This document shows, one piece after another, positions 25,242 through 32,509 of a stretch of 64,000 nt of DNA. The notes beneath the pieces were generated by a model. It worked only from the letters and a program-made list of their open reading frames with translations, had not been told where the DNA came from and ran no database searches. The DNA is from Actinoplanes sp. NBRC 103695 (GTDB lineage Bacteria > Actinomycetota > Actinomycetes > Mycobacteriales > Micromonosporaceae), in assembly GCF_030269485.1 (NCBI RefSeq), contig NZ_BSTL01000009.1, positions 186,001 through 250,000 of the forward strand, read 5' to 3'. A program made the translations under genes and the position numbers. Every line of letters starts with the position of its first letter. The first letter of the stretch is position 1.

Positions 25242-25445
25242 CAACACCCTCCTCCCGCGTGGCACCGCGGAGTGTTGTCAGAGAGAGCCTTGCTCAGGCC
25301 TGACGCGGGATTACCCCGGTGATCCCCGGCTCAACCCGACTTCGTCGATGTCATCTGCGGGCGTATCCCACTGCGGCCGTAACTCGTACCTATCTTTCCC
25401 GTTTTTTCCATCTAAAGCGCGTAATGCTGCGGCCCTCGCGTGATC

Positions 25446-25466
25446 TCCTCTGAGAGAGAAGGAGGA
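25446..25466 (+). promoter_or_regulatory. Hairpin covering the ribosome site of the LuxR gene
   Basis: TCCTCT at 25446 can pair with GGAGGA at 25461, which is the Shine-Dalgarno sequence of the following GTG start, around a purine-only GAGAGAGAA loop. This could limit translation initiation. It may also be simple sequence bias. Confidence 0.35.
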
Positions 25467-25471
25467 TCACT

Positions 25472-26323
25472 GTGCGTACCGTCCTCGTGTGCGTCCGTAC
25501 CCCGCTGGCGGCCCAGACCGTCGCGTCCACCGCGGCCCGGCTCGGCATGACCGGCGTCGTCCGGACCGCGGTCAGCGAGACCGAGGCCATGATCCGACTG
25601 GCTGAAAGGCCTGCCGAGGTCGTCCTGGCCGACACCGCCGTGACCCGTCCCGACAGCGTCGGTTTCACCCGTCGCGTTCTGGCCCGAGCCCCGCAGGCAC
25701 AGTTGGTGCTCTTCGGCGCCGAAGACCCCAGGGTCGCGGCGGCGGCAGTCGCCGCCGGCGCCCGTGGTGTCATCCGCGGCGTCGAGCATGACCTGGTCAG
25801 CGTCGTCGCCAAGGCCCTGCTGCTCCTCCTGCTCCCGGTCCGTCCGGCGGGCATGCCGATCAACGGGGCGAACGCCCAACCGGCCACGGTCGCCGGTGGG
25901 GCACGCAACACCAATTCGACCGTGGGCCGTAGCGGCTACCGGGACGGTGTGCAGATGACCGCGGCCAACGCCGCCTCGGTCCCGGCCATGCTGGGCCCGA
26001 ACGCGCCGATGGTCCCGGCGCAGCGCGGCGACGCACCGATCGACCCGGCAACGGGCCGCCCGATGGTCGCGTGGCCGGGCAACGAAGCCGGCGTAGGCGT
26101 GGCCGAGGCCCAGCCCACCGGCCGCCGCCTGACCCTGACCGAACGTGAGCTCCAGGTCCTGCGGGGAATGGCCGACGGCAAGTCCAACGCCGAGATCGGC
26201 CGAGAGCTCTTCGTCTCCGAGGACACGGTCAAAACCCACGCCCGCCGCCTCTTCCGCAAGCTGGGCGCCCGAGACCGAGCCCACGCAGTAGCAGCAGGCT
26301 TCCGAGCAGGCTTAGTCGCCTAG
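25472..26323 (+). CDS. LuxR-family regulator with degenerate receiver domain
   Basis: 283 residues. The N-terminal 115 or so fold like a response-regulator receiver, but the acidic pair after strand 1 is replaced (VLVCVRTP), the conserved Thr/Ser after strand 4 is missing (LVLFGAED) and the Lys of strand 5 is absent (GARGVIRG). Only the phospho-acceptor-position Asp (ADTAV, D54) remains. A 100-residue Ala/Pro/Asn linker leads to a LuxR helix-turn-helix (LTLTERELQVLRGMA, then NAEIGRELFVSEDTVKTH). Phosphorylation is therefore doubtful. GTG start with AAGGAGG. No kinase gene is adjacent; whiB is divergent. Confidence 0.88.
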   Translation: MRTVLVCVRTPLAAQTVASTAARLGMTGVVRTAVSETEAMIRLAERPAEVVLADTAVTRPDSVGFTRRVLARAPQAQLVLFGAEDPRVAAAAVAAGARGVIRGVEHDLVSVVAKALLLLLLPVRPAGMPINGANAQPATVAGGARNTNSTVGRSGYRDGVQMTAANAASVPAMLGPNAPMVPAQRGDAPIDPATGRPMVAWPGNEAGVGVAEAQPTGRRLTLTERELQVLRGMADGKSNAEIGRELFVSEDTVKTHARRLFRKLGARDRAHAVAAGFRAGLVA

Positions 26324-26379
26324 CCCACCGTCAAGCGTTGGCGCGAGTCCAGTTGTCGGCGCGACTTCAAGAGTTAGCG

Positions 26380-26442
26380 CAACCCAAAGGGCCTTAACGG
26401 CAACCCAAAGGGCCTTAACGGCAACCCAAAGGGCCTTAACCG
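26380..26442. repeat. Three 21-bp tandem repeats
   Basis: Unit CAACCCAAAGGGCCTTAACG plus one base, repeated three times without gaps; the third copy has one change. Just upstream of the conserved hairpin element and downstream of the LuxR gene. Non-coding in both strands as far as I can see. Confidence 0.85.
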
Positions 26443-26451
26443 CAACCACCC

Positions 26452-26590
26452 GCATTTCGCCCGTCGATGACTTGGGCGCGAAAAAGTGCCAGGCGAAGCC
26501 GAGGTGCTTTTTCGCGCCCAAGTCATCGACCGCCCTTAGGGCGAAATGCCGGAGGAGCGAAGCGACGACCAGCAGCTCAGCAGCCGCATG
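26452..26590 (+). repeat. Conserved hairpin element, copy 1
   Basis: Outer arms GCATTTCGCCC (26452-26462) and GGGCGAAATGC (26539-26549) enclose a 24-bp perfect stem (26463-26486 with 26507-26530) that closes with GAAAAAG/CTTTTTC around a 20-nt loop TGCCAGGCGAAGCCGAGGTG. An 8-nt bulge separates the stem from the 3' outer arm. A conserved tail (GGAGGAGCGAAGCGACGACC...) follows to about 26590. A second copy in inverted orientation lies at 57398-57539. Located between convergent genes. Confidence 0.85.
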
Positions 26591-26626
26591 CACCCAGCAA
26601 AACCAAGTCAGCCCGGCACACAACCA

Positions 26627-26689
26627 GCTCAAACCCGGTGGGTCGGAGCTCAAACCCGGTGGGTCGGAGCTCAAACCCGGTGGGTCGAA
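26627..26689. repeat. Three 21-bp tandem repeats
   Basis: Unit GCTCAAACCCGGTGGGTCGG plus one base, three copies in exact 21-bp register with one change in the last. It follows the hairpin element and ends near the 3' end of the convergent acidic-protein gene. It resembles the arrays beside hairpin copy 2 in arrangement, not in sequence. Confidence 0.85.
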
Positions 26690-26716
26690 GCTCACCCCCG
26701 ATGCTCAAACCCAACC

Positions 26717-27118
26717 TCAACTGCCGGAGTCGTCAGTCCCCTCGGCAAGCGTGTCGTGCACCCCGTCCGCATACCCCCGGGCATATTCCCACGTGACGTA
26801 ATGGTCCGGATCCGGATCGTAAGCAGGCTCGTGCACCCGAGGCCGTCCGCTGGTGAGTAAATGGCGCAGATTGCCCCGCAGCAAATCCCAGTCGAAGTAG
26901 TGCGGCTCGTGGCAGTCCTCACACTCGATGACCAGGCCACGAATGCCCGTCGGGCTGAGGAGTGCCTGGTAGACCTCGAGGTCGCTGAGGTCCTCGAGGA
27001 CGTCCTGCCGCTCGGCCTCGGTCAGCGGGTCGTTCTCGGCGTCCTCACTCGGATCGTCGAGTCCCGCGGCCGGGTCGGCGGGATCCCCGTTGAACGGGTC
27101 GATGGGTTCGTCCTGCAC
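26717..27118 (-). CDS. Acidic DUF5319-like protein
   Basis: 133 residues, strongly acidic (Asp/Glu/Pro-rich N-terminus DEPIDPFNGDPADP), no membrane segment. The central EDLSDLEVYQALL and GLVIECEDCHEPHYFDWD (CxxCH, a possible metal site) match the small actinobacterial DUF5319 proteins commonly found divergent from guaB, as here. Function unknown. The GTG start was chosen for the family-like N-terminus; a ribosome site is weak. Confidence 0.78.
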   Translation of the reverse strand: MQDEPIDPFNGDPADPAAGLDDPSEDAENDPLTEAERQDVLEDLSDLEVYQALLSPTGIRGLVIECEDCHEPHYFDWDLLRGNLRHLLTSGRPRVHEPAYDPDPDHYVTWEYARGYADGVHDTLAEGTDDSGS

Positions 27119-27244
27119 CCCGTAACCGTACCCACATCCTCTCCGTCTGTGCTGGCCCCGGACCGCTTGTCCGCCCGGCGGCCGAGCGCGGGGCGATGGG
27201 TAGGATGAACAATCTCCGCCTCCTCCTCCCGACAAGGATGATCT

Positions 27245-28732
27245 GTGGACGTCGACTCCGCCCGTACCGTGCCGCTCGGACTCACCTTCGACGATGTCCT
27301 GCTTCAGCCAGGTGAGTCGGATGTCGTGCCCAGCCGGGTCAACACGATCACCCGGCTCACCCGCGACATCGAGCTGGCCATCCCGCTGCTGTCCAGCGCG
27401 ATGGACACGGTCACCGAGGCGCGCATGGCGATCGCCATGGCCCGCGAGGGTGGCATCGGGGTGCTGCACCGCAACCTCTCCGCCGAGGACCAGGCGACCC
27501 AGGTCGATCTCGTGAAGCGTTCCGAGTCCGGCATGATCACCAACCCGGTCACCTGCAGCCCGGACGACACCTTGCAGCAGGTCGACCAGCTTTGCGGCCG
27601 GTACCGCATCTCCGGTGTGCCGGTGGTGGACGGCGACGGCACTCTCGTGGGCATCGTCACCAACCGTGATATGCGTTTCGTCACTGATCACAGCGTGAAG
27701 GTGCGCGAGGTGATGACCCGCACGCCGCTGATCACCGCGCCGGTGGGGGTCAGCAAGGAGGACGCGCTCAGCCTGCTGCAGCGGCACAAGGTGGAGAAGC
27801 TGCCGCTGGTCGACGACGGCGGCCGGCTGCGCGGGCTGATCACGGTCAAGGACTTCGCGAAGAGCGAGCAGTACCCGCTCGCGACGAAGGATCCGCAGGG
27901 CCGGCTCCGGGTCGCGGCCGCGATCGGTGTGGGTGACGAGTCGTACAAGCGGGCTCGCGGGCTGATCGACGCCGGCGTCGACGTGATCATCGTGGACACC
28001 TCGCACGGCCACCAGCGCCAGGTGCTCGACATGATCGCCCGGCTGAAGAAGGACACGAGCACCAACATCATCGGCGGCAACGTGGCGACCTACGCGGGCG
28101 CCAAGGCGATGGCGGAGGCGGGCGCCGACGCGGTGAAGGTCGGTGTCGGTCCGGGCGCCATCTGCACCACCCGGATCGTGGCTGGTGTCGGCGTCCCGCA
28201 GATCACCGCGGTGATGGAGGCGACCCGGGCCTGCAAGCCGGTCGGTGTGCCGGTGATCGCGGACGGCGGCGTTCAATACTCGGGCGACATCGCGAAGGCG
28301 ATCGTGGCCGGCGCCGATTCGGTGATGCTCGGCGGTCTGCTGGCCGGCTGTGAGGAGAGCCCCGGCGACCTGATCTTCGTCAACGGCAAGCAGTACAAGG
28401 CGTACCGGGGGATGGGTTCGCTGGGCGCGATGCAGTCGCGCGGTCAGGCCAAGTCGTACTCGAAGGACCGCTACTTCCAGCAGGATGTGCCGGAGGAGAA
28501 GCTGGTTCCGGAGGGCGTCGAGGGTCAGGTGCCCTATCGTGGTCCGTTGTCCCGTGTCGCCCAGCAGCTGGTGGGCGGTCTTCGTCTCGCTATGGGTTAC
28601 GCGGGCGCGGAGACCATCCCCGACTTGCAGGAGCGCGGGCAGCTCATCAGGATTACCGCGGCCGGTCTCAAGGAGAGCCACCCGCACGACATCCAGATGA
28701 CCGTCGAAGCGCCGAACTACCACACCCGCTAA
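27245..28732 (+). CDS. guaB: Inosine-5'-monophosphate dehydrogenase
   Basis: Oxidises IMP to XMP with NAD, the committed step to GMP. 495 residues. The TIM-barrel domain is interrupted by two CBS domains (about 100-215: RYRISGVPVVDGDGTLVG and KLPLVDDGGRLRG). The catalytic Cys loop is GPGAICTTRIVAG, the flap region begins YRGMGSLGAM. N-terminus LTFDDVLLQPGES is typical. GTG start. Followed 15 bp later by guaB3 in the same direction. Confidence 0.97.
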   Translation: MDVDSARTVPLGLTFDDVLLQPGESDVVPSRVNTITRLTRDIELAIPLLSSAMDTVTEARMAIAMAREGGIGVLHRNLSAEDQATQVDLVKRSESGMITNPVTCSPDDTLQQVDQLCGRYRISGVPVVDGDGTLVGIVTNRDMRFVTDHSVKVREVMTRTPLITAPVGVSKEDALSLLQRHKVEKLPLVDDGGRLRGLITVKDFAKSEQYPLATKDPQGRLRVAAAIGVGDESYKRARGLIDAGVDVIIVDTSHGHQRQVLDMIARLKKDTSTNIIGGNVATYAGAKAMAEAGADAVKVGVGPGAICTTRIVAGVGVPQITAVMEATRACKPVGVPVIADGGVQYSGDIAKAIVAGADSVMLGGLLAGCEESPGDLIFVNGKQYKAYRGMGSLGAMQSRGQAKSYSKDRYFQQDVPEEKLVPEGVEGQVPYRGPLSRVAQQLVGGLRLAMGYAGAETIPDLQERGQLIRITAAGLKESHPHDIQMTVEAPNYHTR

Positions 28733-28747
28733 GAAGAGGTACGAGTC

Positions 28748-29866
28748 ATGCGTGATGTCGTCGAGATCGGACAGGGTAAGACCGCGCAGCGCGGCTATCA
28801 CCTCGACGACATCGCGATCGTGCCGAGCCGGCGCACCCGCGACGTCGAGGACGTGTCGACGGAGTGGAAGCTGGACGCCTACCCGTTCAAGATCCCGTGT
28901 GTGGCGCATCCGTCCGACGCGACGATGAGCCCCGACTCGGTGATCGCCCTGGGCCGGCTCGGCGGTCTCGGCGTGCTCAACGCCGAGGGCCTGTGGACCC
29001 GCTACGAGGACCCGACCAGCGTCCTCGCCGAGCTGGCGAAGCTCGACGAGGAGGCGGACGCCACCCAGCGGCTGCAGGAGGTCTACACCGAGCCGATCAA
29101 GCCGCACCTGATCGCCGAGCGGGTCCGTGCGATCCGCGAGGGCGGCGTGACCGTCGCGGTCCGGGTGTCGCCGCAGCACACGCTGGCCTTGGCCCCGGTG
29201 GTGCTGGACGCGGGCGTGGACCTGCTCGTCATCCAGGGCAGCCTGGTCAGCGCCGAGCATGTGAGCACCACGGACGAGCCGCTGAACCTCAAGGAGTTCA
29301 TCGCCGACCTGGACCTGCCGGTGATCGTCGGCGGGTGCACCGACTACAAGACGGCCTTGCACCTGATGCGGACCGGCGCGGCCGGCGTGATCATCGGCGT
29401 GGGCGCGGACGAGTGGTCGACCACCGACACGGTGCTGGGCATCCGGGTGCCGATGGCGTCCGCGATCGCCGACGCCGCCGCGGCCCGGCGTGACTACCTG
29501 GACGAGACCGGCGGCCGGTACGTCCACCTGATCGCCGACGGTGGCATCCAGACCAGCGGTGACATCGCCAAGGCGATCGGCTGCGGTGCGGACGCCGTGA
29601 TGCTGGGCGAGCCGCTGTCGCTGGCCGAGGGCGCGCCGGCCGGTGGCGCCTGGTGGCATTCGGCGGCCAGCCACCCGTTGTTGCCGCGTGGCGGGTTCTG
29701 CATCGCCGGCGAGCCGGACGGCACGCTGGAGGAGCTGCTGTACGGCCCGGCTAACCGCCCCGACGGCCAGCTGAACCTCTTCGGCGGCTTGAAACGCGCG
29801 ATGGCCAAGTGCGGCTACCACGATGTGAAGGAATTCCAGAAGGTCGGCCTGGTCCTGGACCGCTGA
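28748..29866 (+). CDS. guaB3: GuaB3 family IMP dehydrogenase-related protein
   Basis: 372 residues, IMPDH-like barrel without CBS domains. N-terminus EIGQGKTAQRGYHLDDIAIVPSRRTR is diagnostic of GuaB3, found beside guaB in actinobacteria. The catalytic Cys loop of true IMPDH is replaced by GVGADEWSTTDTVLG, with no Cys, so classical IMP oxidation is unlikely; in M. tuberculosis only GuaB2 is an active IMPDH. The true role is unknown. AAGAGG precedes the ATG; co-transcribed with guaB. Confidence 0.93.
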   Translation: MRDVVEIGQGKTAQRGYHLDDIAIVPSRRTRDVEDVSTEWKLDAYPFKIPCVAHPSDATMSPDSVIALGRLGGLGVLNAEGLWTRYEDPTSVLAELAKLDEEADATQRLQEVYTEPIKPHLIAERVRAIREGGVTVAVRVSPQHTLALAPVVLDAGVDLLVIQGSLVSAEHVSTTDEPLNLKEFIADLDLPVIVGGCTDYKTALHLMRTGAAGVIIGVGADEWSTTDTVLGIRVPMASAIADAAAARRDYLDETGGRYVHLIADGGIQTSGDIAKAIGCGADAVMLGEPLSLAEGAPAGGAWWHSAASHPLLPRGGFCIAGEPDGTLEELLYGPANRPDGQLNLFGGLKRAMAKCGYHDVKEFQKVGLVLDR

Positions 29867-29910
29867 GGGTCTTTCGGCCGGCTTCCGGTCGGCGCACGTA
29901 CTGTCGGGCG

Positions 29911-31326
29911 ATGCGACGACAGGTGATCGCGGCCGCGATGGTGCTGCTGGTGGCCGGCTGCACCTCCGATAAGGCGCCGGTAAAGCCCACACCGGGAGAG
30001 CCCACACCGGGAAAGCCCACGCCGGCCGCTGGGGAACCCGGCGCCGCGGGGATCGGCGACCCGTACTTCCCGACTTCCGGCAACGGCGGGTACGACGTCG
30101 GCGGCTACGACCTGAAGCTGCGCTACGACCCGAAGACCGGGCAGCTCGGCGGGGCGGCCACGATCACCGCGACGGCGACGCAGGACCTGTCCAGCTTCAA
30201 CCTCGACCTGTCCGGGCTCACCGCGAGCGCGGTGACGGTCGACGGCGCGCCCGCCCGGCATGCCGCGAAGGGCGCCGAGCTGGTCGTCACGCCCGGCACG
30301 GCGATCGCCCGGACCGCACGGTTCACCGCGGTGGTCGAGTACGCGGGCACGCCGGGCAGGCTCGGTGACGGCGGCTGGCTGCGTACCCCGGACGGGGGTT
30401 TTGTTCTGGGTCAGCCGGAGTCGGCGAGCGCGTGGTTCCCGGTGAACGACCATCCCGCCGACAAGGCCACGTTCCGGCTGGCGATGACCGTGCCGGACGG
30501 CGTCGAGGCGATCAGCAACGGGGTGCCCGGCGAGCGGCCGAGCGCCGGCGGCTGGACCACCTGGACGTGGAGCGAGGCGGCGCCGCTGGCCTCCTACCTG
30601 TCGTTCGTGGCGATCGGCCAGTACCGGGTCGAGTCGGGCACGCACAACGGCAAGCCGATGGTGATCGCGATCCCGGAGACGCTGCCCGCCGACGGTCCCG
30701 CAGCGAAGTCGCTGGGCCGGACCGCCGAGGTGGCCGACTTCCTCGCGACGCAGTTCGGCCCGTACCCGTTCGACGCGTACGGCGGGGTGGTGCTCGACGA
30801 CGAGCGGGTGCGCTACGCGTTGGAGACCCAGTCCCGGCCGGTGTACGGCGGGACGTTCTTCGCCGGTGGCCAGAACTCCGGCGTGGTCGCGCACGAGCTC
30901 GCCCACCAGTGGTTCGGCGACAGTGTGGCGCTGGAACGCTGGGAGGACATCTGGCTCAACGAGGGCTTCGCCACGTACGCGGAGTGGCTGTGGGCCGAGC
31001 ATCAGGGCCAGACCACCGCGCAGGCCCTCTTCGACCGCCGGTACGACGGTTTCGACTGGGCGGAGCCACCCGGCCGGCCCGGCGCGGAGGGGATCTTCGG
31101 GACGCCGGTCTACGAGCGCGGCGGGATGACGGTGCACGCGCTCCGCCGGACGATCGGCGACGAGGCGTTCTTCGGACTGCTGAAGTCGTGGCCGGCCGAG
31201 CACAAGGACGGCAACGCGACCACGGCCGACTTCATCGCCGCGGCGGAGAAGGCGGCCGGCGGCAAGGACCTGGCGAAGTTCTTCCAGGACTGGCTTTACG
31301 GGACCGCCCAGCCACCCAGACCCTGA
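29911..31326 (+). CDS. M1 family metallopeptidase, lipoprotein
   Basis: 471 residues. Lipoprotein signal ending at lipobox LVAGC (Cys near 16), then a repeated Pro/Thr/Gly linker (KPTPGEPTPGKPTP). The catalytic domain has zinc motif HELAHQWFGDS with the third ligand Glu 18 residues on (LNEGFATYAEW) and a conserved YERGGM with the transition-state Tyr. The exopeptidase GxMEN-type motif is replaced by YALETQS. Secreted aminopeptidase-like enzyme anchored to the membrane. ATG chosen at the start of the signal peptide. Ends 3 bp before the convergent LCP gene. Confidence 0.9.
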   Translation: MRRQVIAAAMVLLVAGCTSDKAPVKPTPGEPTPGKPTPAAGEPGAAGIGDPYFPTSGNGGYDVGGYDLKLRYDPKTGQLGGAATITATATQDLSSFNLDLSGLTASAVTVDGAPARHAAKGAELVVTPGTAIARTARFTAVVEYAGTPGRLGDGGWLRTPDGGFVLGQPESASAWFPVNDHPADKATFRLAMTVPDGVEAISNGVPGERPSAGGWTTWTWSEAAPLASYLSFVAIGQYRVESGTHNGKPMVIAIPETLPADGPAAKSLGRTAEVADFLATQFGPYPFDAYGGVVLDDERVRYALETQSRPVYGGTFFAGGQNSGVVAHELAHQWFGDSVALERWEDIWLNEGFATYAEWLWAEHQGQTTAQALFDRRYDGFDWAEPPGRPGAEGIFGTPVYERGGMTVHALRRTIGDEAFFGLLKSWPAEHKDGNATTADFIAAAEKAAGGKDLAKFFQDWLYGTAQPPRP

Positions 31327-31329
31327 CGG

Positions 31330-32424
31330 CTATCGGTGCTTGAGCTGGGGATGCGCGGCCAGGTACGGCCCGGGGCGGTCCGCCGCGACCGCCTTGATGA
31401 AGTCCCGGCCGAGCGGCAGCAGCTGTTCCCCGAGGTACCCGCTGCCGTTGCCGACCGAGTCGCCGGGCAGCGTGACCATGGTGATCCCGCCGGGCTTGAG
31501 GTTGCGCAGGGCGTACGCGAACTCGGCCGGGCTCCGCGCGCCGGTGTACTGCATCGTCTCGCCGAGCGCCTGGATGACCGCCTCCAGCTTGGTGGTGTCG
31601 GTGGCCAGCCCGTCGTTCATCGCCTTGGTGAGCAGGGCGGTCACGAGTTGCCGCTGGTGGCGCTGCCGGTCGTAGTCGCCGTTCTTCAGCCCGTACCGCT
31701 GCCGGGCGTAGTCGATCGCCTGCCAGCCTTTGAGAGTCCGCACGCCGGGCAGGTAGGTGGCCTGCGGCCCGGTGTACCCGCCACCGCCGCGCTTGAGGGT
31801 GCGTAGCGAGCCGTCCGGCCGCCGGTGCTGGGACTGGACCTTGGTGTCGATGCGCAGGGTGACGCCGCCGAGGGCGTCGGTGAGCTTGCTGAGCCCGTCG
31901 AAGGTCAGCACGGCGCCGGCGTCGAACGACTTGATCCCGGTGTACCGGGAGATCGTGCGGCTCAGCAGGTCGTACCCCTGCTTGGCGTTGGGTTTTTTGG
32001 AGCCGGAGACCCGCGAACCGCGACTCATCGCCTCGGTGATCTTGAAGCGACCGCCGGCGAACCCGGCGGCGGGGAAGGCCGGCATCTGCACGCGCAGGTC
32101 ACGCGGCAGCGAGTAGAGGTAACCGCTCTCCAGGCCCGGCTCCAGGTGCAGCAGCATGATCGTGTCGGCGTGCGGCTCCCAGTCCGGAACGCTGACCCGG
32201 GTGTCGACGCCGATCAGCAGCAGATCGAGCGGGCCGTCGATGTCCGCGCCGGGCGACGGGGCCGGACTGGCCGAGGCCGGCGCGGACGAGGGCGTCACCG
32301 GAGTCGACGGCGCGGCGGCGGGCGGGTCGTCGCTGTCGCGTCCGGCCAGCGCGAACGCGACCCCGGCGCCGACCAGCACCAGCACGACCGCGACGGCCGC
32401 GAGGATGATTCGCTTCCTCGTCAC
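31330..32424 (-). CDS. LytR-CpsA-Psr (LCP) family cell-wall glycopolymer ligase
   Basis: LCP proteins attach glycopolymers such as arabinogalactan or teichoic acids to peptidoglycan. 364 residues: an N-terminal membrane anchor (about 6-28), a Ala/Pro/Ser linker, then the LCP domain beginning LDLLLIGVDTRV with HADTIMLLHLEP, YSLPRDLRVQMP, and later DYARQRYGLKNGDYDRQRHQRQ (the Arg-rich catalytic segment). All conserved Asp/Arg motifs are present, so it is probably active. GTG start. The specific polymer is unknown. Confidence 0.92.
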   Translation of the reverse strand: MTRKRIILAAVAVVLVLVGAGVAFALAGRDSDDPPAAAPSTPVTPSSAPASASPAPSPGADIDGPLDLLLIGVDTRVSVPDWEPHADTIMLLHLEPGLESGYLYSLPRDLRVQMPAFPAAGFAGGRFKITEAMSRGSRVSGSKKPNAKQGYDLLSRTISRYTGIKSFDAGAVLTFDGLSKLTDALGGVTLRIDTKVQSQHRRPDGSLRTLKRGGGGYTGPQATYLPGVRTLKGWQAIDYARQRYGLKNGDYDRQRHQRQLVTALLTKAMNDGLATDTTKLEAVIQALGETMQYTGARSPAEFAYALRNLKPGGITMVTLPGDSVGNGSGYLGEQLLPLGRDFIKAVAADRPGPYLAAHPQLKHR

Positions 32425-32509
32425 GGCTGAGAGAGTAGTTCACCCGGCGCAACTTGATCGCTCCCGAATGCGCACGGTCTCGGCCGCCGAGTCCGCCGAA
32501 CCTTCTGGC

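Noticed and set aside
26472..26801. Small frames containing KKCQAKPRCFF at both hairpin loci (here and at 57034-57519)
   Set aside because: The shared peptide is just the translation of the conserved hairpin loop and stem; start codons are poor and the rest of the frames is repeat translation.
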